From Bacteroidota bacterium (GTDB taxonomy: Bacteria; Bacteroidota; Bacteroidia; Chitinophagales; Chitinophagaceae): 64,000 nt of DNA. Under the pieces are notes generated by a model. The model ran no database searches, was not told the origin of the DNA, and saw only the letters and a list, made by a program, of their open reading frames with translations. Both the position numbers and the translations under genes were made by a program. Shown in pieces: positions 49,371 to 59,900 of this stretch (position 1 is its first letter; every line of letters begins with the position of its first letter). Location: assembly GCA_018267575.1 (NCBI GenBank), contig JAFDYF010000077.1, positions 124,001 through 188,000 on the forward strand. The letters run 5' to 3'.

Positions 49371-50540
49371 ATGGATATTAACGCTATTCGGAAAGACTGC
49401 AAAGGTTGCGAGAATAAAATTTTTTTGAATAGCGCAGGTTCTTCGCTCCCTCCAAGATCCGTAGTGGGAAAGATGGAAGCCTATCTTCAATTTGAGGAAG
49501 AATTGGGTGGTTATGAAGCCGCAAAGCTTAAAGAAGCCGACATCAATGTCTTTTATGAGGAAACGGCAAAACTGCTCAATTGTAAACCGGGGAATATCGC
49601 TTTTGCCTATAACGCTACGGATGCCTATGCCAGGGCTTTGTCAGCCATTCCGCTTAATACCGGGGATTATCTACTCACCACCAATGATGATTATATTTCC
49701 AACCAGATTGCTTTTATTTCTTTGCAAAAAAGGGTTGGTATAAAATTACTGCGTGCTAATAATTTAGAGAATGGCGATATCGATCTGAACCATTTTGAAG
49801 AACTTACAAAACAATATAAACCTGCCTTGGTCTCCGTAACACATATCCCCACGAACTCCGGGTTGGTTCAGGATGTAGAAGCCATTGGTGAAATCTGTAA
49901 AAGATATGATTGTTGGTATTTGTTGGATGCATGCCAATCGGTTGGTCAGATGGAGGTGGATGTGAAAAAGATTGGTTGTGATTTTTTGAGTGCCACAGGC
50001 CGAAAATTTTTAAGGGGCCCAAGGGGTACAGGGTTTCTCTATGTTTCCGATGAGGTATTGGAGGCAAAATTGGAACCCTTGTTTATTGATATGCGCGGCG
50101 CTGATTGGAAAACTGCCGACAGCTACCAGATTCAGAGGGATGCAAAACGGTTCGAGATGTGGGAGTTCTCCTATGCATCGGTTATTGGTTTGGCAGAAGC
50201 GATCCGATACGCCAACCAAATCAGCATCAAAAATATATACGATTACAATTTGCCCTTGATAAAAACTTTGCGTGATGGCTTAGCGGGGATTGATGGGGTG
50301 ATGGTATTGGACAAAGGATCAGTCAAAAGTAATATTGTAACCTTTCATAAAAATGGGATTGAACTAAACGAAATGGAGCGCATTCTTAAAAAAGAAAAAG
50401 TGTTTTATAGCGTGACCAAAAAAGAATATGCCATCATCGACTTTACAAAAAAAGGAGTGGATTGGGCTATCAGAATTTCTCCCCATTATTTTAATACTCT
50501 TGAAGAAATCAAAAAGACGATTGATATTATTCACGGATAA
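49371..50540 (+). CDS. Aminotransferase class V-fold PLP enzyme
   Basis: A 389-residue PLP enzyme of the cysteine desulfurase/isopenicillin epimerase-like class V fold. FLNSAGSSLPPRSV near residue 18, AFAYNATDAYARAL near 81, SVTHIPTNSGLVQDVEAIG near 146, LLDACQSVGQMEVDV near 183 and the PLP lysine in LSATGRKFLRGPRGTGFLYV near 204 are clear. No conserved cysteine loop of IscS type is seen in the C-terminal part, so sulfur mobilisation is less likely. Substrate unknown. It follows trhO by 89 bp. Confidence 0.88.
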   Translation: MDINAIRKDCKGCENKIFLNSAGSSLPPRSVVGKMEAYLQFEEELGGYEAAKLKEADINVFYEETAKLLNCKPGNIAFAYNATDAYARALSAIPLNTGDYLLTTNDDYISNQIAFISLQKRVGIKLLRANNLENGDIDLNHFEELTKQYKPALVSVTHIPTNSGLVQDVEAIGEICKRYDCWYLLDACQSVGQMEVDVKKIGCDFLSATGRKFLRGPRGTGFLYVSDEVLEAKLEPLFIDMRGADWKTADSYQIQRDAKRFEMWEFSYASVIGLAEAIRYANQISIKNIYDYNLPLIKTLRDGLAGIDGVMVLDKGSVKSNIVTFHKNGIELNEMERILKKEKVFYSVTKKEYAIIDFTKKGVDWAIRISPHYFNTLEEIKKTIDIIHG

Positions 50541-50673
50541 GTTGGCATAATCATTCCTATTTATTGTCCATCGTTTTTTGTCCTTATCTGCCTGTTTTGT
50601 TTAATTGGTTATTTTCACATTTTCACATTTTCGGATTTACTAATTTCCTTTTATTTGCATTCAAATCTTTTAT

Positions 50674-52053
50674 ATGATTGATGGGATACAGGATTTTGAA
50701 AACGTTTTTTTTATTGGCATTGCAGGCACGGGAATGAGTGCGATTGCCCAATACTTGGTGGGAGTCGGTAAAAATATAAGTGGCTCAGACCGATATTTTG
50801 TTCCTGGTGTCTTTAATGATACCAAGGAAAAACTGGAAGCGGAAGGTATTAAATGTTATGTACAGGATGGAGAAGGTATTACCAAAAACATTGATTTGGT
50901 AATAGTATCGACGGCTATTGAAGATACGGTGTTGGAAGTGGTTAAGGCAAAACAGTTAGGCATTCCCATCATCAAAAGATCTGAATTGTTGGCCTTAATC
51001 GCAAAAAGCAAAAGAACCATTGCCGTGGGTGGTACCAGTGGAAAAAGTACCACCAGTGCCATGCTTTTTGATATGATGCAGCATGCAGGTATGCAACCCA
51101 GTATCATAAGTGGCGCGGGTTTGATTAGTATAATCAAGGAAGGCAAAATCGGGAATGCCAAAGCAGGAAAAGGAGAGTGGTTGGTAATTGAGGCCGATGA
51201 GAGCGATGGTTCTATCGTTCAGTATGCACCTGAAATTGGGCTTTTGTTGAATATTGACAAAGACCATAAAGAAACGGATACCTTGATGGAAATATTTGGG
51301 ACTTTTAAAAAAAACACCACCCGTCTTTTTGTAGTAAACCAATCGCACCCGAAAGCAAGTTTGTTATCGCAGGATAAGGAACACGATTTTTCTTTGGACC
51401 CTTTTTCTGGGACGGGATATATTGCAACCGATTATAAACAGGATGGACTGTCCATTTCATTTAAAATTAATGGGGTTGATTTTTTACTTCATACCGTTGG
51501 GAAACATAATATGGAGAATGCATTGGCCGCAACGGCTGTGGCCAACCAGATTGGTATTGAGCTGGCAGATTGTGCGGACTCATTGAAAGACTATGAGGGC
51601 ATTTATCGACGGCATCAAGTATTGGGAAATAAAAATGGCGTTTGGTTGATTGATGACTATGCGCATAATCCGGTAAAATGTGCGGTATCCATTCAAGCAT
51701 GCCAGCCCATTGCACCCAAGATTATTGCTTGGTTCCAACCTCACGGCTACGGACCAACGAAATTCCTGAGGCATGATTTTGTAAAAGAAATTGCGGCTGT
51801 GCTGAGGCCTGACGATGAGATATGGATGAGTGAAATTTTTTATGCGGGCGGCACGGCTGTAAAAGATATTTCAGCAGAAGAGTTGGTCAATGATCTGAAA
51901 GCGTTGGGTAAGCCTGCTTTTTTTGTTCAGGATAGAAATGATTTTTTGGAAAAAGCCAGAACCCATTTTACCAAAAATTGTGTGTTATTATTGATGGGTG
52001 CTAGAGACCCTTCGCTGGAAAAGTTTGCTAACCAGGTTTGGGGAAAATTGTGA
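50674..52053 (+). CDS. Mur ligase family protein (MurC/Mpl-like)
   Basis: A 459-residue ATP-dependent amino-acid ligase of the Mur family. FFIGIAGTGMSAIAQYLVGVGKNISGSD is the UDP-MurNAc-binding Rossmann start of MurC/Mpl. The P-loop reads GGTSGKSTTSAML, where MurC usually has GTHGKTTT. EADESDGSIVQYAPEIGLLLNID, the ENALAATAVANQIG helix and DDYAHNPVKCAVSI with WFQPHGYGPTKFLRHDF follow. The gene is outside any mur cluster, so it is probably a second Mur ligase, perhaps Mpl (murein tripeptide recycling) or a ligase for another product; this is inference. Confidence 0.85.
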   Translation: MIDGIQDFENVFFIGIAGTGMSAIAQYLVGVGKNISGSDRYFVPGVFNDTKEKLEAEGIKCYVQDGEGITKNIDLVIVSTAIEDTVLEVVKAKQLGIPIIKRSELLALIAKSKRTIAVGGTSGKSTTSAMLFDMMQHAGMQPSIISGAGLISIIKEGKIGNAKAGKGEWLVIEADESDGSIVQYAPEIGLLLNIDKDHKETDTLMEIFGTFKKNTTRLFVVNQSHPKASLLSQDKEHDFSLDPFSGTGYIATDYKQDGLSISFKINGVDFLLHTVGKHNMENALAATAVANQIGIELADCADSLKDYEGIYRRHQVLGNKNGVWLIDDYAHNPVKCAVSIQACQPIAPKIIAWFQPHGYGPTKFLRHDFVKEIAAVLRPDDEIWMSEIFYAGGTAVKDISAEELVNDLKALGKPAFFVQDRNDFLEKARTHFTKNCVLLLMGARDPSLEKFANQVWGKL

Positions 52054-52165
52054 AGAAAGACGGGAAGTCAGAAAGTCGGAAAGTCAGAAAAGTCAGGAGG
52101 ACTGTAGATTTCAACTTATCAACCTCTCAACTTTTCAACTACAATTCCCAATTCCTAATTCCCAC
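52054..52165. repeat. Repeat-rich gap between the Mur ligase gene and fabH
   Basis: AGTC-type tandem pieces (AAGTCAGAAAGTCGGAAAG and on, 52063-52098) are followed by TCAACTTATCAACCTCTCAA with another CAACTTTTCAACT (52109-52141) and by CAATTCCCAATTCC. The CAACTT family also occurs near 17697-17720 and, reversed, near 18719-18745 and 40348-40376. No terminator hairpin was recognised. Confidence 0.65.
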
Positions 52166-53158
52166 TCAATACGCCCATTTCACCAAGGTCGCTCCCCAAG
52201 TAAAACCACCACCGAAGGCAGCGAGTACCAGGTTGTCTCCTTTTTTCAGTTTGCTTTCCCAGTCCCATAAGCAAAGTGGAATAGTGCCGCTGGTAGTATT
52301 ACCATAACGGTTGATATTGATCATGACCTTATCATGCGAAAGCCCCATTCTATTGGCGGTGGCGTCAATAATCCGTTTATTGGCTTGATGAGGTACCAGC
52401 CATGCAATATCTTCCCCAGTAAGATTGTTTTTTTCCATTAATTCAGCGCTCACATCGGCCATGCCCTTAACAGCAAATTTGAAAACGGCCTGTCCTTCCT
52501 GATAAATATAATGCTGTTTGGCGGCAACGGTTTCAAAAGAAGCTGGGCGCAATGAGCCACCTGCTTTCATATGCAGGTAATTGCAGCCACTGCCATCTGT
52601 TTTTAAAATACTGTCTTGAATTCCCAGCCCTTCCTCATTGGGCTCCAACAATACCGCGCCGGCACCATCACCAAAAATCACGCAGGTGGTCCGGTCGCTA
52701 TAATCCACAATGGAGCTCATTTTATCGGCACCCACAACTACCACTTTTTTATAACGTCCACTTTCGATGAACATCACTCCGGTGGTGAGGCTGAACAAAA
52801 AACCTGAGCAAGCTGCTGAAAGATCGAAGCCCCAGGCATTTTTGGCACCCACCCGATCACAGATCAGGTTGGCGGTAGAGGGGAAAAACATGTCGGGGGT
52901 AACCGTTCCAACGATCAAACAATCTATTTCTTCAGGGCTGATGCCCCTTTTTTTACAAAGTTCCAGAACGGCGGGTACGCAAAGGTCTGATGTTGCCTTA
53001 CCTTTTTCAGTAAGCACCCTTCTTTCCTCGATTCCGGTTCGGGTACGGATCCATTCTTCATTGGTATCCACCAGTTTCATCAGGTCGGCATTGGTTAATT
53101 TCTCTTCTGGGACATATCCTCCAACTGCTGTAATAGCTGCAGTGATTTTTTTGCTCAT
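52166..53158 (-). CDS. fabH: 3-oxoacyl-ACP synthase III
   Basis: A 330-residue ketoacyl-ACP synthase starting fatty-acid chains from acetyl- or branched acyl-CoA and malonyl-ACP. The triad C117 (DLSAACSGF), H257 (VPHQANKRI) and N287 (NRYGNTTSGT) is intact, as is the N-terminal AVGGYVPEEKLTNADL and the C-terminal AAFGGGFTWGATLVKW. Length normal. It stands alone, convergent with the Mur ligase gene; an rpmF-plsX neighbourhood is not present. Confidence 0.95.
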   Translation of the reverse strand: MSKKITAAITAVGGYVPEEKLTNADLMKLVDTNEEWIRTRTGIEERRVLTEKGKATSDLCVPAVLELCKKRGISPEEIDCLIVGTVTPDMFFPSTANLICDRVGAKNAWGFDLSAACSGFLFSLTTGVMFIESGRYKKVVVVGADKMSSIVDYSDRTTCVIFGDGAGAVLLEPNEEGLGIQDSILKTDGSGCNYLHMKAGGSLRPASFETVAAKQHYIYQEGQAVFKFAVKGMADVSAELMEKNNLTGEDIAWLVPHQANKRIIDATANRMGLSHDKVMININRYGNTTSGTIPLCLWDWESKLKKGDNLVLAAFGGGFTWGATLVKWAY

Positions 53159-53304
53159 TATGGGTTCCGTTATTGTTTTAAATCAATCCTGCAAATTTGG
53201 GGTAAAAAAAATAAATAAGAAATAATTAATCTAGCAAGGCTTTTTGGGGATTCGGGAGCCTATCTCTTGGGGCTGGTTTCCCTACTAATCTTTATTTTCG
53301 CTGC

Positions 53305-53889
53305 ATGATAGCTTTCCTTCGAGGTGTTTTTGCACATAAAACCCCTACAGCAGTATTGGTGGATGTGAATGGGGTTGGGTACGAAGTGCTCATTAGCCTG
53401 CATACCTATTCGAAAATCGAGGCTCTGAGTCAGGGCACCCTACAAACCTATATGCACATACGTGAGGATGGGCAAACCCTATATGGTTTTTTTGATTCCG
53501 CAGAAAAAGAAATGTTCATCCAACTCATCGGTATCTCAGGAGTTGGGGCCTCCACCGCCCGGATGATGCTTTCGTCCATGAGGCCGGAAGAGATAGCCCG
53601 GGCCATCTTGCAAGGGAATGCAAAACAGTTGGAAAGCATCAAGGGCATCGGCAAAAAATCTGCCGAACGCATCATACTGGAATTGAGGGACAAAATTGGC
53701 AAAACCATGCCTGAAATAAATATTTCCCCATTGATAAACAATACTTTGGAGCAGGATGCGTTAAATGCGTTGATAGCCCTCGGCATCGCCAGGCCCGCAG
53801 CAGAACAGGCTGTAAAAAAAGTGCTTTCGAATTCTTCGGGCCAGGGCAAAGTCGAGGACATCATTAAGCAAGCATTTAAAATTTTGTAG
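53305..53889 (+). CDS. ruvA: Holliday junction branch migration protein RuvA
   Basis: A 194-residue DNA-binding subunit of the RuvAB branch migration complex. Domain I is an OB fold (MIAFLRGVFAHKTPTAVLVDVNGVGYEVLIS, YGFFDSAEKEMFIQLIGISGVG); domain II holds two helix-hairpin-helix motifs (ISGVGASTARMML and IKGIGKKSAERIILELRDK); domain III (about 150-194) contacts RuvB. ruvC and ruvB are not adjacent. sprA starts 33 bp later, and no terminator lies between them, so they may be co-transcribed. Confidence 0.96.
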   Translation: MIAFLRGVFAHKTPTAVLVDVNGVGYEVLISLHTYSKIEALSQGTLQTYMHIREDGQTLYGFFDSAEKEMFIQLIGISGVGASTARMMLSSMRPEEIARAILQGNAKQLESIKGIGKKSAERIILELRDKIGKTMPEINISPLINNTLEQDALNALIALGIARPAAEQAVKKVLSNSSGQGKVEDIIKQAFKIL

Positions 53890-53922
53890 CCTATTAGATC
53901 CTGATCTCTACCTAACTAATTC

Positions 53923-56900
53923 TTGAGGAAAAGTTTGACGCACCCCTTATTCAAATGGTTATTTGCAACAATCGTTTTTATTGTTGTTTCAGTTGTATTT
54001 TGTACAACTGCATCAGCACATTTTTTGTATAAGGATACCATACCGGGTCAAAAAAACGATAGTTTAAGGTTCCCTATCCAGGACCGTAGGGGTGATTTTC
54101 TCTCCAATCCCAGCAACAACCCGTTCGACCTCAAGGACCCCAAAAACATTATCGATTCCATCGAGTACGACCCCAAAACCCAGTCTTATTATATACTTGA
54201 AAAGATCGGCTCCAAATACTACCGCAAGCCAACGGCACTGACTTTTGATGAAATGATGCGGATAAAAGCCCAACAATCGGAAGACGATTATTTCAGAAAG
54301 CGGGCAAATGTGCTGGATGAACTGAACCGAAAAAAACTACAACCCAAATTTGCCATTACCGACAACCTGTTCAATCGCCTTTTCGGCACCGGTAAAGTGG
54401 ATATTCGGCCCCAGGGAAATGTGGACATTACAGCAGGCTATCGGGGGCAAAAGGTTGACAATCCCACTTTACCCGAAATATCAAGAAAGACAGGCGGTCT
54501 TGATTTTGACATGAACGCCAATATCAATGTGGTGGGCAATATTGGCAGCAAATTGAAGCTTCCGATTGCGTACAATACCCAAGCGAACTTTAATTTCATG
54601 AACCAGCTAAAACTGGATTATACTGGTGGCCCAGATGATATCGTAAAAAAAATTGAGGCTGGTAATACCAATTTCACCACCAAAAGCACATTGATTACGG
54701 GGGCGCAATCCTTGTTTGGGGTTAAAATGCAATTACAATTTGGGCGACTGACAGTTACGGGAGTACTGGCCAACCAAACCTCACAAAGCCAATCGGTGGG
54801 TTCCCAGGGTGGGGCCGCTACCACAAACTTCCAGTTTAAGGCCGACGATTATGATGAAAACAGGAACTTCCTGCTTGCCCAATATTTTCGGAACAGTTAT
54901 AAAACGGCCATGTCGAGTTTGCCAATTGTGAAATCCCAGGTCAATATCCTGAGGATGGAAGTTTGGGTCACCAACCGCAATGGAGCTACCACCCAGGCCA
55001 GACAGATTGTGGGGTTAATGGATTTGGGTGAGTCATCACCGTACAACAAAAATTTTCACAATACCTCCGTTACTCCTTTTCCTTCCAATAATTCAAATGA
55101 TGAGTATAGTAGGATCGTTTCCAATCCCAATAGCAGAAACCCTTCCTCGGCTACCAGTGTGTTGAACTCGATTGGGCTTACACAGGTACAGGATTTCGAG
55201 ATTGTATATGCAAGAAAATTGGACTCCACTGCTTACCAGTTCAATCCGCAGGTAGGGTTTATTACCTTATCCCAGACTTTGCAGCCCGATGATGTACTGG
55301 CCGTGGCCTATCAATACAGCTATAATGGGCATATTTATCAGGTGGGCGAATTTTCAAGTGATATCACTCCCGATAGTTCGTCTGGCAACTATGCTGGTAC
55401 ATCGAAAGTGATTTACCTGAAATTGTTGAAGGCAACCGCTCAACGTACCAACCTGCCGATATGGGATCTGATGATGAAGAATGTGTACACTTTGAAAACC
55501 GCCACTGGCAGTCCTTTGTACAATATCCAGCCCTCGGGATTTCAGCTAAACGTTTTATATGACGAGCCTAGCAAGGGCGATAAAAGATACCTTCCTGCTG
55601 GCGATCAAGTTGGGGTTCCTTTGTTGAGCGTATTGGGGCTTGACCGATTGAACTCAAACAATGCCCCGCAGCCGGATGGTGTGTTCGACTATATTGAGGG
55701 GTTCACCGTGGTATCGCAACAAGCACGTGTTATTTTCCCCGTATTGGAGCCTTTTGGTAAGGATCTGGATACACTTGCTTTTAGGAACTCTCCCCAACTG
55801 GCATCGAAATATGTATTTCAACAATTGTACGATACCATCAAGGCCGTTGCCAGCACTTATGCGAATGTGGACAGATATATATTGAGCGGTATTGCCAAGG
55901 GGCAGGCCAGTTCCGATATCTCTTTAGGCGCATTGAATGTGCCACCCGGATCGGTTATTGTGACAGCTGGCGGTCAAACATTGAAGGAAAACGTGGACTA
56001 TGTGGTAGATTACAATATGGGTTCGGTAAAAGTGATCAATCAGGCCATCATCGCCTCCGGTATACCTGTTGATGTGAGATTTGAGAACAATGCCAGTTTT
56101 GGCACCCAACAGCGGAGCTTTATGGGGTTGAGGTTGGATTATGTTGCGAAAAATACAGCCAAGGAGGCACTTTCATTTGGGGGAACCATTGAGCGGCTCA
56201 GTGAGCGGCCTTATTTTACCATTGCCAATTATGGCGAGGATCCAATCCGAAACGTGATGTATGGGCTTGATTTTAACTATAAGGCCCAATTGCCCGGGCT
56301 TACCCGTTTACTTAACCGGATGCCTTTTTATTCAAGTAAGGAAATGAGTAGCATTACGGCTTATGGCGAATCTGCTTTTCTAAAACCCGGTCATGCCCCA
56401 CAGATAGGGAAGGGTAGTACTGGGCAAATTTATATCGATGACTTTGAAGGTTCAACCAGTTCCATCGATCTGCGTTTTCCATTGACCAGTTGGGCATTGG
56501 CATCTGCCCCTCAAAACAACGGCCTTTTCCCCGAAGCCAGTCTCAGTGACGACCTCGCTTATGGGTACAACCGTGCAAAAATTGCTTGGTACAATATCGA
56601 TCCTACCATGCAGGACAATACCAATACCAATAACCCAGTAAGGGCTTATCAGGATTTTACCGACCCGAGGATCAGTGCCATCAGCATTCAGCAATTGTTC
56701 CCGCAACAAACGCCTCAATATGGGCAGGCGCAATTGGTCACTTTCGATGTAGCCTATTATCCCACGGATAAAGGTCCTTATAATTTTGAAGTGAAGCCTA
56801 GCATCTATTCAAAAGGGATTAACCCCACAACAGGTAAATTGAACAATCCAGAAACCAGGTGGGGCGGTATCATGCGTTCGATTGACCAAACTGACTTCGA

Positions 56901-59900
56901 AACCAACAATATCCAGTACATCGAATTTTGGATGCAAAACCCATATCTGAATAAATACACCAATGCCAGCCCGAACGGACAATTGTATATCGATTTGGGA
57001 AGCGTTTCGGAAGATATTGTGAAAGATGGTAAACGTTTATTTGAAAATGGCTTGCCTACTCCCAATATTACCACCACAACCGATACCTCCGTTTGGGGAA
57101 GGGTGCCTCTGAACCCCATACAGGTGACGAATGCGTTTAGTAATAACCCCAGCGATCGGCCTTATCAGGATGTTGGTTTTGATGGTATTGGTGATGACAG
57201 CGAACGGGTACAGTTTTCCAACTATTTGCAGGCATTACAAGCAGTAACCACACCGGGGGTTTATCAAAATGTGCTTGCCGACCCCTCTGGCGATAATTTC
57301 TTGAATTACCGCGATGCGAGTTATGATAATGGATCTGCGAATATACTTGGCCGTTATAAAAACATCAACAGCCCACAGGGTAACTCACCAGTGGCGACCA
57401 CCGGGCAGCAATTTATTACCGCATTTACACAATACCCGGATGAGGAGGATTTGGATCATGACAATACATTAAACACGCTGGAACAATATTTCGAGTATAA
57501 AGTGGATATGAGCCCACAAGGGTTGAATAATGGGGTGGGGCAAAATTATATTACCAGCGTGGACTCCTTCACTACCACGGGCAGCACGGTGCAACAGAAA
57601 TGGTACCAATTCAGGATCCCCATCAGTGCTTATGTGAAGAATGTGGGGAATATGCCAGACTTTAAATCCATCCGTTTTATTAGGATGTACATGACCGGGT
57701 TTTCTGATTCCATTGTTTGTAGATTTGCTTCTTTCCAATTGATTAGGGATTCATGGAGGTCCTTTAGTTATGTGCTGGACACCACGGGGCAATATACCCC
57801 CTTACCGGTGACGGGGCAGGCTACGAGTTTTAATGTTACGGCTGTCAATATCGAACAGAACAGTTCCAGGTATCCAGTACCTTATGTGATTCCTCCGGGT
57901 ATTGCTAGGCAACAGCAGATTAGTACCAACAATACTACTTTGCTGATCAATGAACAGTCATTGAGCCTACAGATCTGCAATCTGGCACCGAATGATGCCC
58001 GTGGCGTTTACAAAACCGTTAACCTCGATTTGCGTAGGTATGGCAATATGAATTTGTTCGTTCATGCAGAAGGGGCTGGGGGAACGGTTGACCGATTGAA
58101 TGATAATGACCTTTCTGCTGTGATCCGTATCGGTAGTGATTTCATCAGCAATTTTTATGAGATAAAAATACCCCTGAAAAAAACCTTATGGGGGGCAACG
58201 GCTGCCTCGGATATCTGGCCCGATTCCAATAGTCTTAATTTGGCACTATCGCGATTGGTAAAACTAAAAGAAGATCGGAACAATGCTGTTGCCTCGAATG
58301 TGTATTATACAGAAACAGATAATAGTGGTAAGTCTTATTCAATCATGGGTAATCCCAATCTAGGGGCCATTCAGGCTTTCTTTTTGGGTGTGAGGAATGA
58401 ATCGCCAAATCAGGTATGTACAGAAGTATGGTTCGATGAATTGCGCTTATCAAATATCAACGATCAGGGGGGGTGGGCTGCACTGGGGAGGGTGGACCTA
58501 AAGCTGGCCGATTTGGGAACCATGTATATGTCCGGTTCTTACAAAACAATCGGGTTTGGGAGCATCGACCAGCATATCAATGAAAGGTCGCTGGATGATA
58601 TTGTGCAGTGGAACGCAGCAGCCAATATGGAGTTGGGTAAACTTCTCCCAAAAAAATTGGGTCTTTCCATCCCAACCTATGCCAGTTTATCCAGTATTAC
58701 GGACATGCCCCAATACGACCCATTTGACCTCGACCTAAAATTGAAGGACAAAATCCGGAATGCGCCCATCAGCCAACGAGATTCCATCCGATCGCAGGCC
58801 GTGGATGCCACCAGCATCAAAACCTTGAATTTTACCAATGTCCGTTTGCTGAATACTACGGGTAAAAAACTCAAGTTATGGAGCCTCCAAAATTTTGACC
58901 TAAGCTATTCATTTACCAATTATACCCACCACAGTCCAATTGCATTTGAAGATGATATGAAAACCTATAAAGCCGGCTTGGGCTATAACTATTCCAAGAT
59001 GCCGAAATACTGGGAACCGCTGAAAACCCATATCAAATCAAAATCGCTATGGTTGGCACTGTTCAAGGATTTTAATTTTAACCCCATGCCCAATGTCATC
59101 AGCTTTAGGGAAGATGTGAATAGGCAATTTGGGGCTTTCCGATCGAGAAATATTGGTGGCAAGGCCGATTTTCTTCCCGAAACCTTCAATAAATTTTTCA
59201 ATATAAAAAGGTCTTATGTACTTCGTTGGGACCTGACCCGGTCGCTCAATGTCGATTTTTCTGCCATCAACAATTCAACTGTTGATGAAGACTCTGGCCG
59301 ATTGGATAAATCTGGCAGAAGGAAAATGTGGGAGCAGTTTTGGAAAGGCGGTAGGAATCTATTGTACCAACAAACGGCGAACGTTACTTATACCTTGCCT
59401 ACAAAGAAAATACCGGCGCTCGATTGGACCACGGTAAGGATTGGTTATAGTGCCAATTATAGTTGGACAGCCGCTTCGCTTCTGGCGCAATCGCTGGGTA
59501 ATATCCTGCAGAATGGCCAAACCAAAAACGTAAACGGTGAATTGGATTTTAGCAAACTTTATAGCAAATCAAGGTGGCTGCGTGCCATCGATTTTCAGCC
59601 GAACGGGGGTACTGGCCAAAACCGGGGCCAGCCCACTGCCCCGAGAATCAGTTCCGACACTTCCAAGGGGAAACAACGTTTGAAAGATCCCAAACAATTG
59701 CCAGATGTGAATACGGCGCTGAAAGTGTTTGGGCGATTGGTAACTTCCTTTAAAAGAATGAGTATTAACTATTCTGAAAACTCGGCCTCTACCATTTACG
59801 GTTATATGGATAGTACCCAGGTATTGGGTATGGACCTAAAGTCTACTGAGCCAGGACTAGGTTATATTTTTGGTAAGCAACCTGGGCAAGGCTTTGTGGA

